From: Adiantum capillus-veneris
Lineage: Eukaryota > Streptophyta > Polypodiopsida > Polypodiales > Pteridaceae
DNA: 64,000 nucleotides
Reading direction: 5' to 3'
Assembly: GCA_014529385.2 (NCBI GenBank)
Contig: CM043954.1
Location: forward strand, 3,790,501 to 3,854,500
The notes below the pieces were generated by a model that saw only the letters and a list, made by a program, of their open reading frames with translations, did not search any database and was not told the origin of the DNA. Made by a program: the position numbers and the translations under genes. Shown piece by piece: positions 40,150-52,398 of this stretch. How positions within the stretch are numbered: position 1 is the stretch's first letter; the number at the start of each line of letters is the position of its first letter.

Positions 40150-40645
40150 TCTCTCCGTTGAAAGGTCTGCCTGCACCCAGGCCTGCGCCATCCATCAGAG
40201 CCTTGGCCAGTCGGAACAAGCTGCTAATGAGTGGCCTCTATAGTCGGGTGGCTTGGATCGCTCCTGCGAAGGATGGGTGGCCGCAGCTCTTTCTCCCTGA
40301 GCAGGCTGAGGGGGACACGCACGAGCCAGATGACCCATCTCGTGGCATCTGAGACACTGACCTGGTTTCCCGGTAACCATCAACCTCTGGGTAAAATGGT
40401 GCTCTCCTCTACATGAGATAAGGATGGTCTCCGGGATCTTTGATGAGCCAAAGAGTTGAACACGTGGTGGTCCTCTTGAAATGCCTATGGATCCAAGAAC
40501 CACAACTCCAAAATCTGAAGCTAAGGCTTGAAGGAAATCCTCCTGTACAAATTGTCGCAGTAGCAAGGGAAATGACATGGTCAAGGGATACCGCGGAGCA
40601 ATCTGCCGGGACTCGAACTCGTCCTCAATGAACTGAGGGTAGCAC
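40150..40645 (-). pseudogene. LINE L2 ORF1 with CCHC zinc knuckle
   Basis: The minus frame contains MSFPLLLRQFVQEDFLQALA, RVQLFGSSKIPETILISCRG, a CCHC knuckle (CLRCHEMGHLARAC, about 40309-40350), and a Pro/Ser tail. It resembles ORF1 (DUF4283-type RNA-binding protein) of plant L1 LINEs. Little or no apurinic endonuclease sequence is seen between this and 39965, so ORF2 has an internal deletion. The N-terminal half of ORF1 lies at 46388-46728, separated by chromovirus V3. Confidence 0.7.
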
Positions 40646-40764
40646 TGTCACAAAGTGATGACGTGGCGGATAGCAAAAACCTTAATTTCTGCCACAAACC
40701 CTAAAATTCCTGCAAACCCTAATTTCTGCCAGAAACCCTAATTTCCGGAAATCGCAGAGGCTGA

Positions 40765-40801
<37 letters not shown>

Positions 40802-40946
40802 AAAAATGATGAGCGACCCGAATTTTGCTTTTTTTTAATTAAAAAAAAGAGAGAAAAGACTCTCTAAGAGATAGAGAGAGAGAACTCATGCTTTTTATTT
40901 TAGAAGCTTTTGGGGCTCTGCTTTTGGGCATCCCTTGTAAGTGGTG
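40646..40946 (+). mobile_element. 5' LTR of chromovirus V3, truncated
   Basis: Starts TGTCACAAAGTGATGACG and matches the first 300 bp of the 3' LTR at 45846. After GGGCATCCCTTGTAA it passes into gag (AAGGCAAAGAAACAAAAG), so the LTR's R/U5 end, the primer-binding site and the gag start are deleted. AAACCCTAA-type motifs occur at 40685-40745, and an (AT)n run at 40769-40798. Confidence 0.85.
40769..40798. repeat. (AT)n microsatellite in V3 5' LTR
   Basis: A 30-bp AT run, absent from the equivalent place in the 3' LTR (45965-45980), which has an A-rich stretch instead. Confidence 0.9.
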
Positions 40947-42112
40947 AAGGCAAAGAAACAAAAGAAGCGTGTTCGATTTGAAGCGTACCTAGTTCTTCTT
41001 CTTCTTCTTCTTCTAATGGTTCTTCTAGCTCCTCGGATTCGAGCGAAGAAGACAGAAAAGGTAAAAAGCAAAGCAAGAAACAAAGCTTCGGAAAGGGCAA
41101 GAAAAAGGCAAAGAAGGCTACATCTCGCCCAGAGACTGACAGTTCTACTGCGGACTCGTCTACAGACAGCTCAGATTCCGATGACGGAAAGTTTTATGCG
41201 AACAAGAAGAATTTTTACAAAGCCAACCAGTATGACTTTCTCGAGGATAAAAGCAAGAAAGTCCGAGAGTTTAAGGAAGGTGGCCACTCGATCAAGTTTG
41301 ATACTTTTCAGGATACTCAGATGTTTCGAAGGCTTTGTCTTTTATACAGCAGTTTGACATCGCTTTCGCGGGAGGACGCTATTCAGAGCATTCCAAGATT
41401 CGGAGAGCTACCTCTTACCTTAAGGGGAATGCTCGTACTTGGTGGTCCACGCTTCTTTTAAACAAGACTGCGCCAGTTAAATGGCTGAAATTTAAGAAGC
41501 TTTTTATTTCTTCTTGGTTGACGCAAGAATATGAACGATAGAGCTGCTTGGAACCATCTTCAGATGACCAAGAAAGATGCAATCAATGCTTATTGTGAAA
41601 GATTCTAGAGCTCTTTTCTACCCGCCTCTTCATTCAAGAAGATCTCATTCAGAGAACAGATTGAGCGGTTTACCTTGGGTCTACCTACATAGATCTGAGA
41701 TCATTGCTTGGAACAGAAGTCAGCTTCTACTCAGGAGTTGATGAGTCATGCGAAGCGGGGCTTTGCTATTTACTCTAGCAGTCTGACCTACCCCACAGAT
41801 GAGGCCATGACACAACGAGCCGAACAGACTTCTGGGAATGAAAGTAGAAAGAAAAAGAGCAACCCAGAGAAAAAGGATGCACGACCCAAGCTTACTCCTC
41901 AGGAGAGAGCTCGCTTCATCAGAGAGGGGAAGTGTTTTGGATGCGGGGAACATGGACATATCTCCGCGAAGTGCCCTAAAAAGGCACAAAAGAACAGAAT
42001 GATAAAGACGACGACATGCCTGAGAGTTCGAGAGCAGCTGAGGAACGTGGCAGAAAAGGCAGATAGAAAGCAAAACTGGTACCACATGGCATGGGACCTG
42101 CACCGAATCTAA
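40947..42112 (+). pseudogene. gag of chromovirus V3
   Basis: Several plus frames cover a gag with a Ser-rich and Lys-rich N-terminal part, a capsid segment (FIQQFDIAFAGGRYSEHSKI, RRATSYLKGNARTWWSTLLL, KLFISSWLTQEYER), ELMSHAKRGFAIYSSSLTYP, and a CCHC knuckle (CFGCGEHGHISAKC, about 41936-41977). Stops at about 41540, 41608 and 41690 and frame changes inactivate it. In Ty3/gypsy elements gag forms the virus-like particle in the cytoplasm. Confidence 0.85.
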
Positions 42113-44056
42113 TGAATGAAAGTACAAACTTTGCCGCTTTAGGGGCAAAGTGAAGGATCAGGAAGTTCTTTTGAAGGAGCCAAGGCCAACTTCTTTTCAC
42201 TTGGAATTGGCGGCTTAATTTGGAATTACGCCCGACAGACTGACGCCACAGGCGGAGGTAGTTCGACTGGTACCCGGATGGGATTTGCCATTACACCGAG
42301 CATTGGCAAACTTCGTTTGCAATGACAGGGGTGTTCAGGGCACGCGCGTAACGTTCTACTCAGGATCCCTTGGTACCACAAGAACTACGCCGTGGTTGAC
42401 TACTGGGCCGAGAAAGCGACTTTGATAAATGAAGGGCTTAGAGATTGTACTTGATGAACTTCAGTTTCTTACTCATTCTTTTGGGAGAGAACTGAACGCT
42501 GGATAAAGGTTAAATATGTTTTGACCTGATCAAAAGAACGCCAAGATTTTTCTCCACACTAGTGCCGATTGCTTTTCAGAGGGCCTGAAGAGCAAATCAT
42601 TGATCTGATACCTGGAAGCACGCCACCGAATCGGCCACCTTATCGTGTGAGCCGAGTACAAAATGAAAAGATTATGAACCCAGTGAAAGACCTCTTGGAA
42701 AAGGGTCTTGTCCAGCCTAGTAGTTCACCGTATTGCTCTCATGTGTTGTTGGTTTTGAAGAAAGACGGATCTTGGAGAATGTGCATCGATTATAGCACTC
42801 TCAACAAAATCACCATCAAGAACAGATTTCCGATTCCTAGAATCGATGATAGACTCAAGATGATAGACTCAACAGGTTACAGGGATCCTCGTGCTTTAGC
42901 AGGATTGACTTGAAGAGTGGATATCATCAGATCAGGATAGCGCCAGGAGATGTCTACCAAGCCAGCTTTTCGGATGACTTTTGGGTTAGTTGAGTTTTTG
43001 GTGATGCCTTTTGGCTTAACCAATGCTCCTGCGACATTTAACCGAATGATGGACAAGATTTTTCCAGAGTACAGGCTATTTGTTGGCACTTTCTTTGACG
43101 ACATCATTGTTTTCTCCAAGAATGAGGCAGAACACAGAGATCATCTGCTTCAAGTCTTTCAGGCATTACAAGATCACACGTTAGTGATTAATGCAAAGAA
43201 AAGTGAATTTTTCCTACCAGAGATATACTTTCTGGGACACATTGTGTCAGTAGCAGGAGTGCAAATGGACCCGGCCAAGATAGAGACTATCCATGATTGG
43301 CCCGATTTGAGGAATGTCCATGAAGTTAAAAGCTTCTTGGGACTGTGTTCGTACTACAGGCGGTTCATACAAAAGTTTGCAGAGCTTGCTTCCCCTTTGC
43401 ATACCTTGACAAAGAAAGGAGTACCTTCTTCGTGGGGACCCACAAAGGTGACTGCCTTTCGGACATTGAAAGAGAAATTGACTACAGGACCTATTTTGAT
43501 TTTGCCGGACTTGCAGAAGTCATTTGAAGTATATTGTGATGCTTGTGGTCGTAGTCTGGGTGCCGTCATGATACAAGAAGGCCATGTCATAGCTTACGAG
43601 AGCCGTTTGTTCTCTAGGCCGGAGATGACAGCACAGATTTATGAGAAAGAGCTTTTGTCGGTTATCCATGCTCTTGCTCAATGGCGGCATTACCTACTCG
43701 GAGCGGATTTTACTGTCTTTACAGACCATCAGAGTTTGCGGTACTTCTTGTCACAGAAGCAGCTTTCGAAAAAGCAGACGCGGTGGGCGAACATCTTGTC
43801 ACAGTTCCACTTCCAAATTGTCCATGTGCAGGGACAGAAGAATGTGGTGGCACATGCTTTGTCTCGGAAACCGTTGGTTCTGGCTATTTCCGCGATACAT
43901 CATAGGAGCTTCGAGGATATGGTCGATCAGTATGCCATAGATACAGATTTTGCACATATTTTCACACGGATACGAGATGGTGAGCCAGTAGCTGGATACT
44001 CCCTTCGGGAAGGCTACTTGATGAAAAAGACTATGTTGTGCGTTAACAGCCGTTAA
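42113..44056 (+). pseudogene. Protease, reverse transcriptase and RNase H of V3
   Basis: The protease region (42140-42460) is riddled with frame changes. The reverse transcriptase begins in the frame 42569-42913 ([40 protein letters not shown]), shifts near 42870-42960 across the [14 protein letters not shown] segment, and continues in a 368-codon frame (42950-44056) with MPFGLTNAPATFNRMMDKIF, the catalytic TFFDDIIVFS, YRRFIQKFAELASPLHTL, then RNase H (EVYCDACGRSLGAVMIQ, EKELLSVIHALAQWRHYL, FTDHQSLRYFLS) and the connection to integrase. The catalytic Asp pair of RT is kept in this copy. Confidence 0.85.
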
Positions 44057-44700
44057 GGGATAAGGTTATGACTGAATGCCACTGTCCACCTTTTACGGGT
44101 CACCGCGGCATTGCTACCACCATGAAGGGGGTAGAGAGATACTTCTTTGGGCCGAGACTCAAAAAGGATGTAGAAGAGTTTGTGCGCAGTTGCTTGGTAT
44201 GCAAGAAGGTCAAGTTTGACAGGCATAAGGCACAACGATTATTACAGCCTTTACCCATACCCACCCACCCCTGGGAAAGTATTGCAATGGATTTCATTTT
44301 TTATCTCCCAGGAACACAGAATGATCACGATGATTTTCCGATTACATGGCACGTCTGAGACGATTGTCTCCGACAGAGACCCCAGATTTATGAGTTTGTT
44401 TTGGAAGGCAATTTGGGAGAACATTGGCACGCAGTTGCAGTTCTCGTCACCGTTCCACTTGCTCACTGACGGGCAATTTCAGATTGCCAATTCAGTGATT
44501 TTAGATTTATTGAAGTCTTGTATCTCGGATCAGAAGACTCAATGGGAAAAGAACTTACCTTTGGTGGAATTTGCCTACAATAACACGATACACTCTTCGA
44601 CGGGGAAGACGCCATGTGAAATTGTTGAAAGTGCTGCGAAGGTTTCATCCTTCCTGAGCACGAAAGATTAGATATTTGAAGCGGAAGAATATTCGCGAGA
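44057..44700 (+). pseudogene. Integrase of V3 with core deletion
   Basis: The zinc-binding H-H-C-C segment is recognisable (CPPFTGHRGIATTMKGVERY and CLVCKKVKF). The catalytic core begins (ESIAMDFIF) but jumps within about 15 residues to ETIVSDRDPRFMSLFWKAIW, so the stretch normally between the first and second catalytic Asp is deleted, with a frame change near 44330. Downstream WEKNLPLVEFAYNNTIHSST contains the expected region of the core end. Confidence 0.8.
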
Positions 44701-45240
44701 TTTGGATACGGCTTTTGCCAAGGTTCGCGAGACTTTGCAGGAGTCTCAAGAACGACAGAAAAAGGCAGCGGATCGCCATCGTCGCGACTTGAAATTGAAG
44801 GAGGATGATTGGGTGCTCTTACTTTTGAGAAGGCACGCCTACGAAAGAAAAAGGAAAAGGAGAGGCTTTTTCCAAAGCTTAGTATGCGATACTACGGACC
44901 TTTCCAGATCATTGACAAGATAAATGATGTCTCCTTCCGATTGAAACTGCCAGATACTTGGAGGATTCATAATGCATTGCATGTGAGTCTCTTGAACCCT
45001 GTTAAGGGTGATGTGCCTGATGATGGGGAGCCTGATGAGCAATCCGAAGTGGAAAAAAACGAGGAGATCCTTGTTCCTGAACAGATTTTGGCACATAACG
45101 ATACGAAGAAAGGTAAAGTCCGAAGGCGGTTCTTGGTTAAGTTCAAGAACTTTCCTGCATTTGATGCGAAGTGGATGGAGGAGGAGGACCTAGCAGATAC
45201 TCCTCGGATTGTGAAACTTTACCTCGATGTTTTGGTTTAG
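44701..45240 (+). pseudogene. Integrase C-terminus and chromodomain of V3
   Basis: Frames 44702-44923 and 44809-45240 give the integrase C-terminal part (ESQERQKKAADRHRRDLKLK, MRYYGPFQIIDKINDVSFRL, WRIHNALHVSLLNPVKGD) and then a chromodomain-like end (RRRFLVKFKNFPAFDAKWME, EEDLADTPRIVKLYLDVLV). The W-E/EEDL pattern marks it as a chromovirus; chromodomains steer integration to particular chromatin. One frame change near 44810-44830. Confidence 0.85.
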
Positions 45241-45845
45241 CATAGTCTACTCCAAACGGAACCAAGAATTCAGCTTGGCCGGAGACCTTGTGCAATGGGA
45301 TGCACAAGAGGGGAGTCACTCCGCTCCCTTGTCAACACATGCCTTGATTTTGATACTAAAGTCACGGATGTCTCTTTGAGCTTCAGAGATACTGAGAGCT
45401 GACAGTATTCTGTTGGATGACTTTATGAAATGGAATTCCTGATAATGATACTGATTTGTTCTTGACTTCTTGTGAGTGCAAGAACTGACAGACGAAATGA
45501 CTGCAGCATTTTGGTCTACTTGATCTCGAATAGACATGGTTGCAATAGGGATTAGTCAATCGGACATCGATGAGGTCCTGATTGGACCTAGATGTGATTG
45601 CTAGCTACATTGCCGATAAATCATGGTCTAAGATCCGAATGAATGTTGAATGTCATGTGATGTCCTGTGATATCTGGTGATGTCTTGTGATGTCGTGTGA
45701 TGTGACTGTCGATTTTGTACATGTACTAGATGTGTGTTCCTAGTACGTACGTACTAACAGTCAATGTCTGCTAAGACGGTTTATGGCTTTTGTCGATTTT
45801 GCAGGCGTAATCGCGGTCGATTACAATGCTTTCAAGAGGGGGGAA
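45241..45845 (+). other. 3' non-coding region and polypurine tract of V3
   Basis: About 600 bp without coding frames, matching 63200-63780 of V4 and in part 17180-17420 of V1. A run of GTGATGTC repeats lies at 45655-45705. It ends in CTTTCAAGAGGGGGGAA, the polypurine tract, next to the 3' LTR. Confidence 0.8.
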
Positions 45846-46387
45846 TGTCACAAAGTGATGACGTGGCGGATAGCAAAAACCCTAATTTTTGCCAGAAACC
45901 CTAAAATTCCTGCAAACCCTTATTTCTGCCAAAAACCCTAATTTTTGAAAATTGTGGAGGCTGGAAAAAAAAAAATTTAAATGATGAGCGACGCGAATTT
46001 GGTTTTTTTAAATTAAAAAAAGAGAAAAGATTCTCTAAGCGAGAGAGAGAACTGATGCTTTTTATTTTAAAAGCTTTTGGGGCTCTGCTTTTGGGCATCC
46101 CTTGTAACCTTTAAATAAGTGGTGAGGGTCTCACTTCTCAGATGCTACTTCTCAGAGCATCTGGACGCAAAGTCTGAGAGTGAAACCCTAACCGCTCTCT
46201 TGTACTTTGATGATTGATTAATACAAACAGAAATACCGAAAGGGGCGCCAATCTTTGGGGCCAATATCTCTAGGCACGGAACTCCGCCGGGCCAGTGTAC
46301 ATCTATTGTGATCTGTGACTTGTTTTGAAGTGGTTATTTGGTGCTGTCGCGGTTGATTCTTGACTTGGAGTGTCCAAGTTTGTTACA
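45846..46387 (+). mobile_element. 3' LTR of chromovirus V3
   Basis: 542 bp from TGTCACAAAGTGATGACG to AAGTTTGTTACA. Flanks AGCAC (40641-40645) and ACCAC (46388-46392) are a one-mismatch 5-bp duplication in the LINE. Confidence 0.9.
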
Positions 46388-46975
46388 ACCACTGCATAAT
46401 ATAGAAGGCTCTGCGTCCAGAAACAATGGGTACACGCCAACAAAGCACAGTAACTGAGGCTTGGTCCGATAACTGAGCCATGAAGATGCCTCGACCGAGG
46501 CATCTGACCGCCATAACTCTACCATGGTGAGTCCCGAGAGCAGTCTGAAGAAAGTCTCTGAGAGAAGCTCTGGAGAGAGGTGCCACTGACACGGCCAACA
46601 ACTACTCGCTCACGTAAGAAAGTGGTGGATACATCCACTCTATCCATGATCTGATCGGGAATTACGAACCGGCGAACAGGTGGTGGGGGAGTCTCCTGGT
46701 GGTGACTCAATACCGGTATAGAAGCCATACTGCTAGGTGGATCCAGAGGACACAGAGAAGATGGATGTAAGCAAGTGCTGGAGAAGGCAACTCAGAGCAA
46801 AACTGACGTGTATCCAAACAAGGGGAATCTCTGTCTCAACCAACAGGCTAAGTGCTGGAAGAATCACGGAGGGCTCTGTGAGATACTTCCGCAAAAGAGA
46901 GCCAGAAGAAGACGAGAAGCAGCCAATGTGAGGATGGTGAAGTGGCCGAGACGAGAGAGGCCACTAGCTGCGCGC
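46388..46975 (-). pseudogene. LINE L2: ORF1 N-terminal half and 5' flank
   Basis: Minus frames starting at the Met at 46728 (MASIPVLSHHQETPPPPVRR, FVIPDQIMDRVDVSTTFLRE) and, after a shift near 46560, ASLRDFLQTALGTHHGRVMA and GRRAFYIMQ. The frame would join the ORF1 piece at 40645 if the chromovirus and one copy of its target duplication were absent. The region above 46728 has no clear frame and is probably 5' untranslated sequence. Confidence 0.6.
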
Positions 46976-47004
46976 TTCCTGTCTGGCGATGGTAGCTGCC
47001 ACCG

Positions 47005-47006
<2 letters not shown>

Positions 47007-47082
<76 letters not shown>
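47007..47082. repeat. (CT)n microsatellite
   Basis: Perfect CT run of about 76 bp. Confidence 0.95.
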
Positions 47083-47498
<416 letters not shown>

Positions 47499-48926
47499 TT
47501 CAAGCAAGAACCATCATGCCGAAACCAACTAATCCCTTGTGGAAGGAGCACACCAATGTCATCGAAATTGTCAACACTCCTGGGCAAGCTGGAACAGGTT
47601 GTCGCAAGTGGTCATGCAAATACTGTGGTTTCACATTGTCGAGTACAATCACTCAAGTCGTGATGCATCTGACCGGCATCAATTGCACAGATAATTGTGG
47701 CAAATGCAATAAGGTACCTGTGGCTGTGCGGACAGCATTGATTGCTGAGAAATTTCCTACATTTGCAGCAATAGAGAAAGGGAAAAAAAACAACAAACAG
47801 AAGACGCTTTGCAAGATGCTTTTCTTGGACAGCTTGGTGATTCTTTTACACAGGTAGAGGAGGTCTCGGGGTCTCGAAAATCTGCTAGCAGGAAGAGGGC
47901 TCGTGTCATGCAGGTTGACGAGGAGGAGGAGGAGGAGGGTGGTGGTGATGTGCATGTGCCTAGGCAGACCACCTTGCCTTCACGTGTGCATTCTCTATCT
48001 TGGGTGAGAGAGCGTCAGAAAGTGGCTGAGATGGAGATTGCTCGCATTCTCATTGAGTGCAACATCAGTTTCAATCTCTTGAGGACTGACCAGTGGAAGA
48101 GGATGGTTAGGGCCATTGCCCAAGTAGGTGTAGGTGCTACTGATTCATGGAGTGGGCTCGATTACAAAAAGATGCGCACCACAGCACTGGATGAGCAGAA
48201 GGCCTTGATAGATAAGGCGTTGGTCCCTGTGAAGGCCGGATGGCAGCAGTTTGGATGCACCATCATCTCTTATGGATGGAGTGACATACGCAGGCGGCAC
48301 ATCATTAACATACTTGTCTCGTCTTGCCTTGGTACATATTTCTTGCGTGTTGTGGATGCAGGGAAGGTAGGGGAGAAGATCACAAGCGAGTTCATCTTTG
48401 AGCATATTCGTAGGGCCATCAATGACGTTGGTAAAGAGAATGTGGTTCAAGTTGTCACAAATAATGCAGCCAACTGCAAAGCTATGGGAGAAATGGTAAA
48501 GGCAGCGTTTCCTCACATTTTTTGGACTCCATGTGCAGCCCCTGCTTAGATTTGTTGATAGAGGACATAGGCAAACTGCCTTGGGTGGAGCCCACAATTT
48601 CAGAGGCTAATAGGATGACCACATTCTTCCGAAAGAAGCATCGGGCTTTAGCCATCTTTTGTAGCCACATGCCCTTGATATGGTGCGGCCTTCCAAGACC
48701 AGGTTTGCTTATATGTATTTGGTGTTGCACAGACTCTGCAAGGTGAGGGATCCACTATTGCAAACAGTTGTGGACCCAAAGTGAAGAGACACGGCTCGTG
48801 CACAGAATGAGGACACCAAAGCCATTCAGAGGCGTGTCTTGGATGACTCTTTTTGGACAAAGGTGCAGACTCCGATAGTGGCATTGCAGCCCAATGTATG
48901 TGTTGCTACGAGTCACTGACATGGGT

Positions 48927-50017
48927 CAAGCGAAGGCTTGACCCAGCAACAGTGAGTATCAGATGTTAAACTTCTTACAGCTTTGATCTTTATGCTATTA
49001 AATATTTTCCTACTGGTACTATTGATGTGTGGTACATGGCACATGCTATGGCCTACCATGTGCCATGTGCCATGGAGTCTAACCTTTGGCATTGCTGATT
49101 TTTTGCAGCCGAGATGATATCTTGGCTCTTGTAAAGAGTAGGTGGAATTTTAGGAGCCATCCTATTCATGGGATGGCTGCTTTACTCCATCCTTTCTACA
49201 AGACCCCAAGGTTGTTTCAAGAGAGTGATCTCTTGACACTTAAGGATGAGTACATCAATCGTTTGTTCGACGAGCAGGAGCAACTCGAAAGAGATGAAGA
49301 GATGTGCAGGTACATGAATAACCTGGGGCCATCATTTTCGCGTGCGGTGGCATTGCGTTCAGAGGCAACCACTTTTGCTTTCACTTGGTGGCAGAGTTAT
49401 GGTTGCCAAGGTCTTCCATGCTTGACTACTTTGGCTCTAGGTGTGCTCTCGCAGGTATCTACTACTTTGGCATATCACGGCAAGCGAAGGCTTGACCCAG
49501 CAACAGTGAGTATCAGATGTTAAACTTCTTACAGCTTTGATCTTTATGCTATTAAATATTTTCCTACTGGTACTATTGATGTGTGGTACATGGCACATGC
49601 TATGGCCTACCATGTGCCATGTGCCATGGAGTCTAACCTTTGGCATTGCTGATTTTTTGCAGTGAGATGATATCTTGGCTCTTGTAAAGAGTAGGTGGAA
49701 TTTTAGGAGCCATCCTATTCATGGGATGGCTGCTTTACTCCATCCTTTCTACAAGACCCCAAGGTTGTTTCAAGAGAGTGATCTCTTGACACTTAAGGAT
49801 GAGTACATCAATCGTTTGTTCGACGAGCAGGAGCAACTCGAAAGAGATGAAGAGATGTGCAGGTACATGAATAACCTGGGGCCATCATTTTCGCGTCCGG
49901 TGGCATTGCGTTCACAGGCAACCACTTTTGCTTTCACTTGGTGGCAGAGTTATGGTTGCCAAGGTCTTCCATGCTTGACTACTTTGGCTCTAGGTGTGCT
50001 CTCGCAGGTATCTACTA
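48927..50017 (+). repeat. Tandem duplication of a hAT2 exon and intron (period about 554 bp)
   Basis: 48927-49465 and 49481-50017 are almost identical, with a 1-bp deletion at the acceptor (GCAGCCGAGATG versus GCAGTGAGATG) and two or so substitutions. Each unit carries an intron-like part and the exon with WQSYGCQGLPCLTTLALGVL. The left breakpoint lies on a perfect hairpin, GGGTCAAGC-GAAG-GCTTGACCC (48923-48944). Confidence 0.9.
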
Positions 50018-50030
50018 ATAGCTAACGAAG

Positions 50031-50210
<180 letters not shown>

Positions 50211-50928
50211 GTAATTATTAAACCAATGACATCGGACACTCGCAAATGTAGGATCGCTAAGCAGGTGCTTGTGACCGCAACTGGAGTGCTTACTCTTTGA
50301 TCCATACAAAGTACCGAAATCGCCTTAGCACATCTCAACTGGAGAAGTTAGTGTATTGCAGGGCATGAGGCTCATGCGCGCTTACCACGCTTTGGGGACA
50401 CCCAAGCAGGTATGGAGAAGAAGCTATTTACATCTTTCATATACATGATTCTTTAATTCCAATTTACACCATTGTTAACATGATGTACAACAGGCTGATC
50501 CCTCACGTATAAAGTTGGTAGATGACTCTAATGTGGAGAAGGTGGACCAGCATATCAAGGATGAGCAGGAGGAGATAGTACGTATGCTTCACAGAGAGCT
50601 GGAGGATGTGGATCGGCGTGTGACGAGGTCTCATGCACGAGCTTATAGCATTCCATTACGTCTACAAGCTACAGGTGGGGAGAGTGCGCGACGGAAGAGC
50701 ATTCGCAAAGGGAAGCTACCCATTCGTACTCCTCAACAACGTGCGAATGAGGCAGTTCATCTCATTCACACAAAGGAGGGGGAGGACGATAGTGATACAG
50801 ATGGTGCAGTCGAGGCTACATGTGCTATGGTGATAGAGCCAGAGTTTGATGACGAGGGCAATGTCGTGGCAAATGGAGACATGCTCTTTTCAGTGTCATC
50901 TTGCTCTTCTGATGATGAGTTCAACTAG

Positions 50929-51509
50929 GCACTAGACACTAGTGACTAGTCCATACGTTTTCACATATTTCAACAAGGTGTTTTTTTTTTAATGTATGCT
51001 CTATTAGGAGCCATTTTGGCTTGACATTTGTCACTATTGTGGGTCGCTCCTTATTAGCAGTTGTGGGCTACTTGAACCAATGTTATGTTTACACTTTTGA
51101 CTCTATATTATGTAGTATGTACGCTTTCATTGTTCAATTGTCAGCAGGTACTTTCATTGTTCAATTGTCAGCAGGTACTTTCATTGTTCAATGCTTGAAG
51201 GTTTTTCATTGTTCTTTTGGAGGAGATACACATGTTTAATGTATGTTATACATGATCGTTACTTGGTACTTGGTTAGTGAATCTCCAGTTGGTAATGTTA
51301 ATTGTGTGTAGTAATCATTGATGTGCCCCCCAGTAGTTTGCATGATATACATTTTCTAAATCTCTTATGAGGAATGGAAATTTCGTTAAATTTTCTCTCA
51401 TTTACTTGTTTTTTACAAAGGTACGTATTTTTACATACATAAAAAATTTATCCATACAGAACGACGTACAATAGGTACAGATACGTACCGTACATTACGA
51501 ATGGTACCA
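50929..51509. other. 3' flank of hAT2; no gene
   Basis: Contains a 26-bp direct repeat in two to three copies (TACTTTCATTGTTCAATTGTCAGCAGG, 51119-51190). Towards 51420-51507 lie clustered GTACG/CGTAC motifs, which could be the subterminal region of the hAT. No coding frame. Confidence 0.5.
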
Positions 51510-51813
51510 TGTCACAAAGTGATGACGTGGTTGCCTGCTCTGTAGGAAACCCTAACCCTAAAATCAAAAACCCTAATTTTATTGAAACCGTAACACTAAA
51601 ATCAAAAACCCTAGTTCTGCAGAAACCCAAAACCCTAAATGCTGACGTGGCTGAAATTTCGGAAACGGCGCAGATTTGCTGACATGGTAGCTTCCGTGAT
51701 TTACGACACATCTCACGTTGACACATGGCACTGTGTACGGACGCCAACGCTGGGAATTAAAGCAACGGCAGTTTCGGACAGCCTTTTGGCTTTTGCTTTT
51801 ACTCAGCGCAAGA

Positions 51814-51868
<55 letters not shown>

Positions 51869-52327
51869 CTTTTGCTTTTATTTTATAAAAGCATAGAAGA
51901 ATGAGTGAGAAAAAGCTTCTGCTTTATTTTAAAAGCTTTTGATTGGACAGCTTTTTGGAACTTTCTTTATTTTATAAGCAAGAGAGAGAGAGAGCCTTTG
52001 CTTTATTTATGGGCTTTTGATTTTCAGCTTTTGGGGCTCTGCTTTTGGCATCCCTTGTAACTTTAAATATGTGAGCAGGCCTCTGACAACTCAGAGCATC
52101 TGGACGCAGAGTCTGAGCATGAGCGCCTGCCCGCACTCTTGTACTTTGAGCTCAAATTAATACAAAAAGAAATACCAAAAGGGGCACCAGTCTTTGGGGC
52201 CAATATCTCTAGGCACGGAACTCCGCTGGGCCAGTGTTAATCAATTGTGAACTGTGAACTGTTTTTGAAGTGGTTATTTGTGCTGTCGTGGTAGATTCCT
52301 GACTTGGGAGTGTCCAAGTCTATTACA
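51510..52327 (+). mobile_element. 5' LTR of chromovirus V4
   Basis: 818 bp from TGTCACAAAGTGATGACG to CCAAGTCTATTACA. It contains several AAACCCTAA/CCCTAAAA motifs (51538-51640), a GA run (51817-51866), and the GGGGCTCTGCTTTTGGCATC and AGAGCATCTGGACGCAGAGT blocks common to the family. A degenerate primer-binding site (GTGATATCAGAGCACGG) follows. Confidence 0.9.
51817..51866. repeat. (GA)n microsatellite in V4 LTR
   Basis: Perfect GA run of about 50 bp. Confidence 0.95.
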
Positions 52328-52398
52328 GTGATATCAGAGCACGGCCGATTTCTCTTCTACGAGAAATCCGATCCCTATATTCTTTTTCCGCGGCACCT

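Noticed and set aside
48927-50017. CRISPR-like or satellite array
   Set aside because: Only two 554-bp units containing a transposase exon; this is a local duplication in a plant nuclear sequence.
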